From Pseudomaricurvus alkylphenolicus (GTDB lineage Bacteria; Pseudomonadota; Gammaproteobacteria; Pseudomonadales; Cellvibrionaceae), in assembly GCF_011683955.1 (NCBI RefSeq), contig NZ_JAAQPI010000014.1, forward strand, positions 1 to 64,000: a stretch of 64,000 nucleotides of DNA, given 5' to 3'. Of this stretch, positions 16,426 to 24,757 are shown one piece after another. The translations under genes were made by a program, and so were the position numbers. Position 1 is the first letter of the stretch, and the number at the start of each line of letters is the position of its first letter. A model generated the notes under the pieces. The model did not search any database. It was not told the DNA's origin and worked only from the letters and a program-made list of their open reading frames with translations.

Positions 16426-17691
16426 ATGACAAAGCTGTTGATAACCAAGCTGCTTGCATCCAGGCGCATGAGCCTGGCCGGCGGTCTCACCCTGAGCGCT
16501 GTATCGGCGCTGGCCTCGGCGCAAATGCAGCTTAATCCGACGGTGGCCAAAGTGGGGGTCTCCTCCAGTGTGCCGGTGGCGGTACAGAATTTGCGTTGGC
16601 GAATGAACGACGCGGAGGTCAATGCGTTGACCTTCCGCAGCATGAACACGCTGTTTACCACCCGCAGGGTCAGCCGATCCGGGCCGGTTTCCTCCCTGCC
16701 GAGGGAAGATCGTGCGCTCGACTTCAGCTATCGCTTTGAAGGCCGTCGCTATACACCGGAACAGTTTCTGGACCGCACCTACACCAACGCTCTGCTGGTG
16801 ATGAAAAATGGCCGTATTGTCTACGAAAACTATCGCAACAACAGCGGCCCCGATACCCAATTCATGGGCTGGTCCATGACCAAATCCCTGACCGGGCTGC
16901 TGGTGGGCATTGCCTTGTCAGAGGGACGCATTGGCTCCCTGGACGACGACATCACCGATTATCTTCCCGAACTCAAGCCCGGCGCTTACCGGGGTGTCAG
17001 CATCCGCCAGGTATTGCAAATGCGTTCCGGTGTTGACTATGAGGAAAGCTACGAATTCAGCAAGCCCGGAATCGCCGCGCGCAACCACATCACCTCATTG
17101 GTAAAGAATGTCACCCGTTTTGTTGACGCCGCCAGCAACATCAAGCGGGCACACCCGCCGGGCAAAGTGTTCCAATACAAAACCATTGACACGGCGGTGC
17201 TTGGACTGCTGATTGAACGCATCAGCGAAGGCGGCACCCTGGCATCGTACATGACAACCCGGTTGTGGGAGCCCCTGGGGGCCGAGGCCGATGGATTCTT
17301 CATCATGGATGGCGAACCCGGCGTTGGGCGCGAGTTCAGCGGTGCCGGCTTTAATGCGGTGCTGCGTGACTTCGCCAGGGTGGGGCAAATGATGCTGCAG
17401 CAAGGGCAGTTCAACGGTCGGCAAATTGTTCCCAGTGACTGGGTGAGCGCGTCCGTGCGTCCGGCTGGAGAGGAAAAGCAACCAATGGACTACGGCTACC
17501 AGTGGTGGACGTTGTCAAACACACCGGCCTACAGCGCGATTGGTTTGCAAGGACAGTTTATCTTCGTCGACCCGGATACCGATACCGTGGTTGTCAAACT
17601 CAGTCACTTCCCGCCGCAGGATAAAGAAGAGGCGGCATCTCGGGAATCGATTGCGTTCTTTCAGGCCGCGTCCAAATGGCGGGCACAATAA
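16426..17691 (+). CDS. Exported serine hydrolase, class C beta-lactamase / NylB-like fold
   Basis: This 421-residue protein has a charged N-terminus and hydrophobic segment ending in ALASAQ, so it is probably exported. The active-site tetrad SMTK (Ser150, Lys153) matches the SxxK motif of class C beta-lactamases and the esterases derived from them. YGYQWW near the end is typical of 6-aminohexanoate-dimer-hydrolase and esterase relatives. GGAG precedes the ATG. The next gene is a TonB receptor 30 bases on, suggesting the hydrolase trims an ester- or amide-linked compound in the periplasm during uptake. Members of this fold hydrolyse esters, amides and peptides. The substrate here is unknown and antibiotic resistance is not suggested by the context. 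Confidence 0.85.
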   Translation: MTKLLITKLLASRRMSLAGGLTLSAVSALASAQMQLNPTVAKVGVSSSVPVAVQNLRWRMNDAEVNALTFRSMNTLFTTRRVSRSGPVSSLPREDRALDFSYRFEGRRYTPEQFLDRTYTNALLVMKNGRIVYENYRNNSGPDTQFMGWSMTKSLTGLLVGIALSEGRIGSLDDDITDYLPELKPGAYRGVSIRQVLQMRSGVDYEESYEFSKPGIAARNHITSLVKNVTRFVDAASNIKRAHPPGKVFQYKTIDTAVLGLLIERISEGGTLASYMTTRLWEPLGAEADGFFIMDGEPGVGREFSGAGFNAVLRDFARVGQMMLQQGQFNGRQIVPSDWVSASVRPAGEEKQPMDYGYQWWTLSNTPAYSAIGLQGQFIFVDPDTDTVVVKLSHFPPQDKEEAASRESIAFFQAASKWRAQ

Positions 17692-17721
17692 AATAAATCG
17701 CTGAACAGGCGGGAGGGTTTT

Positions 17722-19929
17722 GTGAAAACATCAATGATTATTCTGGGTGGGGTGTTCGGTTGCTGCAGCGCCGCGGCCCTGGGGCAAATAGCCGGATCTG
17801 CGGTGCTGGGCGGTACTGCTGCGGACACCGAACTGGGCGGTTTGCTAGAGGAAATTGTAGTTACGGCACAGCGGCGCGAAGAGAACCTTCTGGACCTGCC
17901 CATGTCGGCCACCGCCTTCAACAGCGAAATGCTGAAGAATCAGGGCGTGGCGAAAATCATGGATCTGCAAACCGCCACGCCTTCACTGTCGATTACTGAT
18001 ACAGGGCCAACCCTGAGCGTGAATATTCGTGGCATAGGAATCGCCACCAATACGCCCAACATCACCGCCGGTGTGGCTACCTACGTAGACGGTCTGTTCC
18101 AGCCACCGATAGTGCAATCGAGCAGCTTTTATGATATCGAGACTGTTGAGGTGCTGCGTGGTCCCCAGGGCACCTTTGTCGGCAATAATTCCACCGGTGG
18201 AGCAATCTTTATCAACACCCGCAATCCAAATCTGGATGGCTTCGGCGGCCACGCGGAAATGTCCGTTGGCAATTACAGCAATCTGGGTTTCGACGGTGCG
18301 GTGAATATACCCGTAAGCGATGATCTGGCGTTTCGCCTGGCCGGTTTCAGCCGCGATCGTGAAAGCTTCTACGACGATGTTGGTCCCTTCGACAACGAGG
18401 TTGGCAAGCTCGAAGAATACAGTGGACGGCTCGGTATTCTCTGGAGTCCCGGCGACGTCGAACTGCTGTTCAAGGCTCAGACCAATCACCGCGATACCGG
18501 CGGTTATCCGACCCGCCCGGTCCCCGGCACCGCGTACAGCGACTATCGCATCGACAAGGATTTTACCCTCGCCTTCGATGAAAAAGTGGCCTATGAAGAC
18601 GAAGGCGATATGTACAGCCTTGAAGTCAACTACGAACTTGGCAACGGAGTGATACTGCGCTCCCTCAGCGGCTACCAGGATAAGGAAATCATCAACCTGT
18701 CGGACGTGGATGCCACCATGGCGCCGCTGATGGCCAACGGCGACATTGACGAAGACTACTTTGCCAATGAAACGCAATTGAGTCAGGAGATCAACATCAT
18801 TTCGCCCACCGACGGCAAGTTTGATTGGGTGTTGGGCGGGTACTACCAGAAAACCGATATCGACATCGAGATCACCGATACCCAGGGCGGTTTTCCAACG
18901 GACATCATCGGCGGTAACCAACGCGAGGTCACCGGACTGTTTGCCCAGGGCAACTATGAATTCATGCCCTCCTGGGAGGTGCAACTGGGGGTGCGTCATT
19001 CCACCTATGAGGTTGAGGGTGAGGGGGGCATTTTGGTGGGGCGGGGTATTCCCGGGTTTCCCCCCGGTGGTTTGCAGGTGGCGGATCTCGCCGGGCAATA
19101 CGACGATAAGCGCACCACCGGTAAACTGGCCTTAAACTGGCATGTTGATGGCGGCTTGGTGTACGCACAAGTCTCTACCGGCTACAAGCCCGGTGGCTTT
19201 AACTCCACCACCTCACAGTTCGACGCCGAAGATGTGACCAGCTATGAACTCGGCTGGAAATTCAGCGCGCTGGATGACCGTGTGCGCACCCAGTTAACGG
19301 CGTTCTACAACGATTATCGCGATTTCCAGTTCGCCGTGCTGGAGCCTTCAACCGGGGTCGAGGGCTCGGAGAATATCGCCGATATGACCATCAAGGGGCT
19401 GGAGGCCCAACTGCAGGCTCGGTTCGGTAACTGGTCTCTGAGTGCCAATGTCGGGTATACCCAGTCAGACCTGCCGTCGCAGACCTTTGTCAATGTGCGC
19501 CGCCTGCCCGGCACCACACTGGGGCCACAGTGTCCGGCGGGCGTACCTTCCATGCCGCCACTGTGCTTTGATTATGGTGATTTTGTGCAGAGTACATCCG
19601 GTGGCGATGCCCTGTTTGCGCCTGAATGGACCTACAACCTCTCGATCGGCTACGACCACGACCTCGGCAATGGTCTGCTGCTGACGCCGCGGTTTAACTA
19701 CGCGCACGTCGATGAGCAATACACCTATCTGGCGTACTCCTCTGAATCGGACACCCTGCAGAGCCGCGACCTGATCAGCGCATCACTGACCCTGACCGAT
19801 GAACGCTGGCGGCTGGAGCTCTACGGTACCAATCTGAGCAACGAGAAATACGTTTCCGGCCAGTTTTTGACCACCGAGTTTCAGGGCGCTCCCCGGGAAT
19901 ACGGAGTTCGTCTGGGCGTCAATTTCTAG
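17722..19929 (+). CDS. TonB-dependent outer-membrane receptor (LuxR/serine hydrolase unit)
   Basis: This 735-residue receptor starts at a GTG preceded by GGGAGGG. A hydrophobic leader is followed by the TonB-box-like LEEIVVTAQRR (about residues 46-56). The plug contains VEVLRGPQGTFVGNNSTGGAIFINT, a variant in which tyrosine-glycine-arginine of the usual TLYGRN is replaced. The barrel ends in LGVNF. It follows an exported serine hydrolase and precedes a lipoprotein amidohydrolase. An intrinsic terminator lies between receptor and amidohydrolase. The ligand is unknown; a small ester- or amide-linked aromatic is suggested by context. Confidence 0.9.
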   Translation: MKTSMIILGGVFGCCSAAALGQIAGSAVLGGTAADTELGGLLEEIVVTAQRREENLLDLPMSATAFNSEMLKNQGVAKIMDLQTATPSLSITDTGPTLSVNIRGIGIATNTPNITAGVATYVDGLFQPPIVQSSSFYDIETVEVLRGPQGTFVGNNSTGGAIFINTRNPNLDGFGGHAEMSVGNYSNLGFDGAVNIPVSDDLAFRLAGFSRDRESFYDDVGPFDNEVGKLEEYSGRLGILWSPGDVELLFKAQTNHRDTGGYPTRPVPGTAYSDYRIDKDFTLAFDEKVAYEDEGDMYSLEVNYELGNGVILRSLSGYQDKEIINLSDVDATMAPLMANGDIDEDYFANETQLSQEINIISPTDGKFDWVLGGYYQKTDIDIEITDTQGGFPTDIIGGNQREVTGLFAQGNYEFMPSWEVQLGVRHSTYEVEGEGGILVGRGIPGFPPGGLQVADLAGQYDDKRTTGKLALNWHVDGGLVYAQVSTGYKPGGFNSTTSQFDAEDVTSYELGWKFSALDDRVRTQLTAFYNDYRDFQFAVLEPSTGVEGSENIADMTIKGLEAQLQARFGNWSLSANVGYTQSDLPSQTFVNVRRLPGTTLGPQCPAGVPSMPPLCFDYGDFVQSTSGGDALFAPEWTYNLSIGYDHDLGNGLLLTPRFNYAHVDEQYTYLAYSSESDTLQSRDLISASLTLTDERWRLELYGTNLSNEKYVSGQFLTTEFQGAPREYGVRLGVNF

Positions 19930-19961
19930 AGCCTTCTGTTTCTATCCGCTTTCTCTCCTTT

Positions 19962-19994
19962 GCCGGTTCATGCAAGGTGCACCGGCTTTTTTTT
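19962..19994 (+). terminator. Rho-independent terminator after the TonB receptor
   Basis: GCCGGT (19962-19967) and ACCGGC (19981-19986) form a GC-rich stem followed by eight T residues. It lies 33 bases after the receptor stop and just upstream of the lipoprotein amidohydrolase, so at least part of the upstream transcript ends here. Confidence 0.8.
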
Positions 19995-20024
19995 CTGCGT
20001 TGAGATTTGGAGTCAGGTAATCAC

Positions 20025-21764
20025 ATGAGTTTATTTCCCTCCCGCGCCCTGTTGGTCGCAATAGGGTTGATGTTGTCGTTGACGGGCTGCATGGTCCCGG
20101 AGCGTAACTTTAACGCCGCTACCGTTTTTGTGGGCGGCAGGATCTATACCGCGGATGCCGAGGCCCGCGAAGCGCAAGCGGTGGCCGTGCGCGATGGCAC
20201 CATCGTCTATGTGGGTTATGAGCAGGGAATAGCACCCTGGTTGCCACAGGCCAAAGAAATTGTGCCGTTGCAAGGGGCAACACTGCTGCCGGGTTTGATT
20301 GACGGTCATACCCATCCGGGCATTCTCTCATTGTTTGCCTCCACCGATTTAATCGCCGCGCCGGATCCGCAACCCGACAAGTTGCTGGCGTGGCTAAAGG
20401 ACTATGCCGAGCACAACCCGGCCGTTCCCTTTATTATTGCCGGCTTCTGGCGCACCGGCGATTTTGGCATCGGCGGTCCCCACAAAGACATGATCGATCA
20501 GTATATATCCGACCGACCGGTAGCCCTGATGGACGACTCCGGCCACAGTATGTGGCTGAACAGCAAGGCGCTGGAGTTGATCGGCGTCGATGAGAGCACG
20601 CCCGACCCGGCGCCGGGACTGGCCTTCTTCGCCCGGGATGAGCACAATAATCCCACGGGCTGGGTCAAGGAGTTCGCCAGCGCGCCGGTTCAGGAGCACA
20701 TTCTCAAACCCAGGAACCCGGCCTTGTTTGAACGCAATCTGGAGAAGTTTCTCGGTTATCTCTCCAGCCAGGGAGTAACCGCGCTCTACGATGGCGGCAA
20801 TCTTTGGTTGCACGACAGTGTGTACCCTGTGTTGGCCAAGCTGGATCAGGAGGGCCGCCTGCCCCTGCACTACGAAGGTACGGTGCACGTTCATCTGCCC
20901 GAACAAATTGAGCTCGCCATCGAGGAACTCAAGCGCTTGCGGCGTTTGTACGGCAGCGAACGGTTGCGTTTCAATACCATCAAGATTCACTTTGACGGTG
21001 TGCATGAGATACGCACTTCGGCCGTACTGGAGGCGTTCGCGGGAGACCCGCACAACCGCGGTGGCACCCTGGTCAGTCAAGAGCGCCTGGCCCGCTTCAT
21101 GCAAGAGCTTGAGCGAGAAAAAATGGACCTGCATCTCCACGTTGTCGGTGACCGGGCCACCCGTGTCGCTCTGGATGCCTACGAGTCCGTGCGTCAGCCC
21201 GACTGGCAATATCCGCGACTGACGCTGTGCCACCTGGAGCTGGTCAACGATGACGACATAGCCCGTTTTAAGGAGCTGGGGGTGGTTGCCAATTTCACGC
21301 CCCATTGGTTTGGCGACTTGTTTCAGGGCGGCGACGAGACGCTGGGGGTGCGTAATAATGAAAAAATGCGGGCAAAATCCTTTTTTGAGGCCGGTGCTCT
21401 GGTGAGTTTTTCCAGTGACGTCGTGGCGCCTACAGAAATGACGCGCGCCAATCCCTTTCTGGGCATGCAAGTCGGCATCAATCGGCAAGAACCCGAAGGC
21501 GGGCCCGACGCACGCATCATGTCGCCGGTGCAAGAGCGCCTGACCCTGGAGCAACTACTCCAGGGCTATACCGCAAACGCTGCCCACCAGCTGCGACTTG
21601 GCGACCGGATGGGTTCTATAGCGGTGGGTAAACAGGCAGATCTGGTCATTGTGGAGGGCGATCTGATAACCCGCGATGCCTATGACATCGCCAATACCCG
21701 GGTACTTAAAACCATGTCAAACGGTGTCTGGGTTTACCAAGACAATTCGGCAATCAACCAATAA
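20025..21764 (+). CDS. YtcJ-like amidohydrolase (Amidohydrolase_3), predicted lipoprotein
   Basis: This 579-residue protein begins with a lipoprotein signal peptide, with the lipobox LTGC at about residues 20-23. Its body therefore sits on the periplasmic face of a membrane. The N-terminal composite beta domain (VGGRIYTADAEAREAQAVAVRDG) and the metal motif DGHTHPG are typical of Amidohydrolase_3/YtcJ proteins. The closing IAVGKQADLVIVEGDLI is the family's C-terminal hallmark. The ATG follows GGAGTCAGG. Family members hydrolyse amides, carbamates or formamides, but few have defined substrates. It is followed twelve bases later by a Tat-exported DUF3237 protein, pointing to a shared envelope step. 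Confidence 0.85.
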   Translation: MSLFPSRALLVAIGLMLSLTGCMVPERNFNAATVFVGGRIYTADAEAREAQAVAVRDGTIVYVGYEQGIAPWLPQAKEIVPLQGATLLPGLIDGHTHPGILSLFASTDLIAAPDPQPDKLLAWLKDYAEHNPAVPFIIAGFWRTGDFGIGGPHKDMIDQYISDRPVALMDDSGHSMWLNSKALELIGVDESTPDPAPGLAFFARDEHNNPTGWVKEFASAPVQEHILKPRNPALFERNLEKFLGYLSSQGVTALYDGGNLWLHDSVYPVLAKLDQEGRLPLHYEGTVHVHLPEQIELAIEELKRLRRLYGSERLRFNTIKIHFDGVHEIRTSAVLEAFAGDPHNRGGTLVSQERLARFMQELEREKMDLHLHVVGDRATRVALDAYESVRQPDWQYPRLTLCHLELVNDDDIARFKELGVVANFTPHWFGDLFQGGDETLGVRNNEKMRAKSFFEAGALVSFSSDVVAPTEMTRANPFLGMQVGINRQEPEGGPDARIMSPVQERLTLEQLLQGYTANAAHQLRLGDRMGSIAVGKQADLVIVEGDLITRDAYDIANTRVLKTMSNGVWVYQDNSAINQ

Positions 21765-21775
21765 AGGTGATGAGA

Positions 21776-22357
21776 ATGAACACAAAGCTGTCAAGAAGAA
21801 CCGCCCTGATGGGCATGGCCGGCGCGCTGGGAAGTGCAGGCTTGGCCAGAGCAACGCCCTCATCGTCAAACACGGGCAAGGGCAATTCGCATCGCATTGA
21901 GGCAGAGCAAGTATTGCAAATTCACGTGCAGCTGGGGGAGACGGAGGATATGGGCAGCGGCGCCGATGGCCACCGCATTAATTACCCGATTATCGGCGGG
22001 CACTTCCAGGGCCAGGGGCTGAAGGGCGTTGTTGTTCCCGGTGGCGCGGATATGTCCGTCGAGCGCAACGATGGCGTCACGCTGATTGAAGCCTTGTACC
22101 GGCTGAGGACCGACGACAATCAAGTCATCATCATTCACAACCCCGGTGTGTGGCGTCCCAACCAATCCGGCCTGCAGAAATTGAAGAACGGGCAAGCGTT
22201 GCTGGAAGAGGACTACTACTGCCTGACCACACCAAGCTTCAAAACACCGCCCGGGAAATACAACTGGCTCACCCAGAGTATTTTCGTGGGCACCATCGAT
22301 GACATCAATGACTATGGTGTACTGATTGGTTGTTATCGTATGTCCATTCAGGGCTGA
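21776..22357 (+). CDS. Tat-exported DUF3237-type protein
   Basis: This 193-residue protein has a twin-arginine signal (LSRRTALMGMAGALGSAG) and then a compact beta-rich domain. The domain contains RINYPIIGGHFQGQGLKGVVVPGGAD, typical of DUF3237 barrels, and closes with the YGVLIGCYR strand. The ATG at 21776 is eight bases after AAAGG; GTG and ATG codons just upstream are alternatives. The function of DUF3237 is not established. Export across the membrane in folded form and its position after the lipoprotein amidohydrolase suggest a periplasmic substrate-handling role. The 3' end overlaps the convergent glutathione-transferase gene by ten bases. Confidence 0.8.
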   Translation: MNTKLSRRTALMGMAGALGSAGLARATPSSSNTGKGNSHRIEAEQVLQIHVQLGETEDMGSGADGHRINYPIIGGHFQGQGLKGVVVPGGADMSVERNDGVTLIEALYRLRTDDNQVIIIHNPGVWRPNQSGLQKLKNGQALLEEDYYCLTTPSFKTPPGKYNWLTQSIFVGTIDDINDYGVLIGCYRMSIQG

Positions 22358-23442
22358 GCTTGTTCAGTCTGTCGTTGTGATGAAAGCCTTGCTCCCGGCC
22401 ACTGAGTCACCGCCTGATCAAGCGCCGGGAGTTCACCCAGTCGGCGGTAATAGCGTTGCAGCCCTTCATCGTCATCGTTCTGCCACAGCGCACTCATATT
22501 CAGATCGTCAAGCCGCATAAGCTCCAATCCCCAGAAGTAGTCGGCCAGCGTGGGGCTGTCTGCAAACAGGAACTGATGGCGGGAACTGGACAATCGAGCA
22601 TTCAATCCTGTCAATATCGCCGCTATTTTTTCCATGGTCTGCCCCATTGAGGCATCGTCGAACAACTCGTAGGCCGCCGATTTCTCTTTGTCGCGTTTGG
22701 CTCGATAGGCCGCCGACAAGAGTGGCTCATCGGCGTACTCCTGCATCAGGGTTTCGCAACGTTCGACTTTTTTCATGGAAAACACATTGTAACTGCTATC
22801 GCCTGCGCCCGAATCCCTGTCGATCTTGTGCGCAAGAATCGGGTAATTGGGAAAATCGTCGATGACATCCAACTCCAGGCTGATGGCCTCGGTGTGATCC
22901 GATGGCAAGAGTCTTTCCGCGTAAATCGGGGCCCGCTCGATCAATGCCATGCAAATGCGTCTGGAATCGATCAGCACCCTCTCCGAAGAGGCGTCCAATA
23001 GCGTCGGTACCACACAGGCATCACAGCCAGTGTTGAGCACGGAGGTTGATCCGGTATGTTGATCCGCAAGTCGATAACCAAGGGATTGGCATGCGTGGGC
23101 CCGCAAACGCACGTAGTGCGGATGGTAGGTGTCGCCGGCAAAGATATTCATCTGGTGTGAAATATAGGGTTGCTGCAGGGCGCAAAGCACGGTTCGTACC
23201 TTCTGCGAACAGATCGAGTTGGCCGCATGAAACAGGTGCAAGGGCGAGGGCTGATTCGTGGCAGCGGCCGAGCCTGTTCCCCTGGTCTTGCCAGGCAGGG
23301 ACGTTCCGGGAAAGGCATGCGATAGCGCCGCCAGCATTTCTGTGAAGTTAACCGCAGTTGTCGTTTCCAAGTGAATACCTCGAGTTGGGGGCTGTTTCGG
23401 CTCGTCGCCCAGCGCGGCGGCGAGCAGCCAATATACTGGCAT
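22348..23442 (-). CDS. Glutathione S-transferase family protein, PcpC/LinD-like
   Basis: This protein of up to 364 residues has a thioredoxin-fold domain opening with LHLFHAANSICSQKVRTVL. The ICSQK active-site pattern recalls tetrachlorohydroquinone dehalogenase PcpC (SICSMK) and LinD, and zeta-class maleylacetoacetate isomerases. The helical C-domain (from about residue 170) ends in a typical LADYFWGLELMRL segment. The start is uncertain. ATG at 23442 follows GAGGG, but a TTG near 23370 preceded by GAGGT would remove some 24 residues with no GST homology. It is transcribed against its neighbours and divergently from the VOC gene. Possible roles are glutathione-dependent reductive dehalogenation, ether cleavage or isomerisation of a ring-cleavage product. 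Confidence 0.75.
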   Translation of the reverse strand: MPVYWLLAAALGDEPKQPPTRGIHLETTTAVNFTEMLAALSHAFPGTSLPGKTRGTGSAAATNQPSPLHLFHAANSICSQKVRTVLCALQQPYISHQMNIFAGDTYHPHYVRLRAHACQSLGYRLADQHTGSTSVLNTGCDACVVPTLLDASSERVLIDSRRICMALIERAPIYAERLLPSDHTEAISLELDVIDDFPNYPILAHKIDRDSGAGDSSYNVFSMKKVERCETLMQEYADEPLLSAAYRAKRDKEKSAAYELFDDASMGQTMEKIAAILTGLNARLSSSRHQFLFADSPTLADYFWGLELMRLDDLNMSALWQNDDDEGLQRYYRRLGELPALDQAVTQWPGARLSSQRQTEQAQP

Positions 23443-23624
23443 TGAACCCTCAGTGCCGATGTCAAAAATCCGGTTTTGATAGCAAACCGTTATCGCGGTG
23501 ATTGACGGCACCACTGATGATCAACTGTTGATATCAACAGGTGCTTTGCAACATCTCCCCTTCAATAGCGCCGCTGGCATACTAAGACACATCAACACTT
23601 TCCCATCAATCCGGAGAACACATT

Positions 23625-24197
23625 ATGTCAGCGATACCAAAATTCTCTCATGTGGTTTTTCAAACGCCTCAGGGCGAAGCAATGAGAAACTGGTACAGCA
23701 CGGTGCTCGATGGCCGGGTGGTATTTTCCGATGACGTACTCAGCTTTGTCACCTATGACGAGGAGCATCATCGCATTGCGCTGATACACCCCCCCGTCGC
23801 CATGGACAGAAAAACAGAGACCACCGCCGCCGCCCACCACACGGCATTTACCTTTGCCAATATTGATGAACTCATCGAACGTTACGAGCTGCTGCGAGAC
23901 AAGGACATTCTGCCCGCCGTTTGTATCTGCCATGGTATTACGACTTCCATGTACTACAAGGATCCGGACGGCAATTTTGTCGAGATGCAGATCGATACCT
24001 TCGAAAATCCAGACGACGCCACTGCCTATATGCAAGGGCCTTACTACGAAGAAGATTCGGTGGGCCCTGCGTTTGATCCCGAGGAGCTGGTCAAGCGCCG
24101 TCGCGAGGGTGCCTCGGAGAAGGAACTCGGCGACAGAGAAACCTGGAGACACTCGGGCCTTGGCAATCCTCTGGAAATCCTTATGGGCCCCCGATAA
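23625..24197 (+). CDS. VOC-superfamily protein, single-module extradiol-dioxygenase-like
   Basis: This 190-residue protein has one vicinal-oxygen-chelate module. The three expected metal ligands are visible: His in KFSHVVF, His in AAHHTAF and Glu in GNFVEMQID. DPDGNFVEMQ is a standard VOC closing motif. The C-terminal 60 residues (charged, KRRREGASEKEL) extend beyond the module. GGAG lies nine bases upstream of the ATG. It heads the forward run that continues with a SnoaL-like protein, the molybdenum enzyme and a second VOC protein, so dioxygenase, isomerase or lyase action on an aromatic intermediate is likely. Sequence does not separate these options. Confidence 0.8.
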   Translation: MSAIPKFSHVVFQTPQGEAMRNWYSTVLDGRVVFSDDVLSFVTYDEEHHRIALIHPPVAMDRKTETTAAAHHTAFTFANIDELIERYELLRDKDILPAVCICHGITTSMYYKDPDGNFVEMQIDTFENPDDATAYMQGPYYEEDSVGPAFDPEELVKRRREGASEKELGDRETWRHSGLGNPLEILMGPR

Positions 24198-24230
24198 CCC
24201 GAACCACCAGCACAGAAGGGAGAATTGAAG

Positions 24231-24677
24231 TTGCAACACTCAAGCATTCATGCGCCGGCACCTGAGCCTGTGAAGTTCGCGTGTCAGGCGTTGTCAATCG
24301 CCTTCGTCAATGCCGTCGATCAGCGTGACTACAAGAGAGCGCTCAGTGTATTCACTGAAGATGCGGTATTCGAGCGCTGGGATTCGGTCTTCCAGGGCAA
24401 GACGGAGATCGGAGCCATGCTCAACGCCCGGGATGTCAATGCCCAGACGCGCCACCTGTGTACCAACTTTGAGATCACGCAGTCACCCCAGGCAACAACG
24501 TCGGCCAGTGGTCTGAGCCTGTTCCTGTTTTACAAGCAATCCGGAAGCGTCAGCGAGCAGCCCTTGTCCACCGGGGGCGCGGCAATGGTCGGGGAGTTTC
24601 ACGATCACTATCAACTGACGGACGGCGGCTGGCGCATTGTCCGGCGTAAGGTCGTGCCCGTTTTCACGGCTGATTAA
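24231..24677 (+). CDS. SnoaL-like / NTF2-fold small protein
   Basis: This protein of about 148 residues has the alpha+beta cone-fold pattern. An amphipathic helix (ALSIAFVNAVDQRDYKRALSVF) is followed by TEDAVFERWDSVFQGKTEI and a final YQLTDGGWRIVRRKV strand. This is characteristic of SnoaL_4 proteins, which include small isomerases, cyclases and dehydratases and non-catalytic partners. The start is a TTG eight bases after AAGGGAG; another TTG six bases earlier is possible. It lies between the VOC protein and the molybdenum subunit, in the same direction. The substrate is unknown. Confidence 0.75.
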   Translation: MQHSSIHAPAPEPVKFACQALSIAFVNAVDQRDYKRALSVFTEDAVFERWDSVFQGKTEIGAMLNARDVNAQTRHLCTNFEITQSPQATTSASGLSLFLFYKQSGSVSEQPLSTGGAAMVGEFHDHYQLTDGGWRIVRRKVVPVFTAD

Positions 24678-24757
24678 GTCATCGGACTCATCTGCAGTCG
24701 GGGCAGTCCGCCCCTGCCACTGTTGACAACCTGTTACTCGAGCACAGAGGTCGAATA

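Noticed and set aside
16426-17691. Antibiotic-resistance beta-lactamase
   Set aside because: The fold is shared with esterases and amidases. The YGYQWW region and TonB receptor context fit a catabolic hydrolase, and nothing points to resistance.
17983-19098. 371-codon reverse open frame opposite a TonB receptor
   Set aside because: Shadow frame with no motif, and the receptor frame is continuous.
20394-21554. 386-codon reverse open frame opposite the YtcJ-like gene
   Set aside because: Shadow of a real gene with full family motifs on the forward strand.
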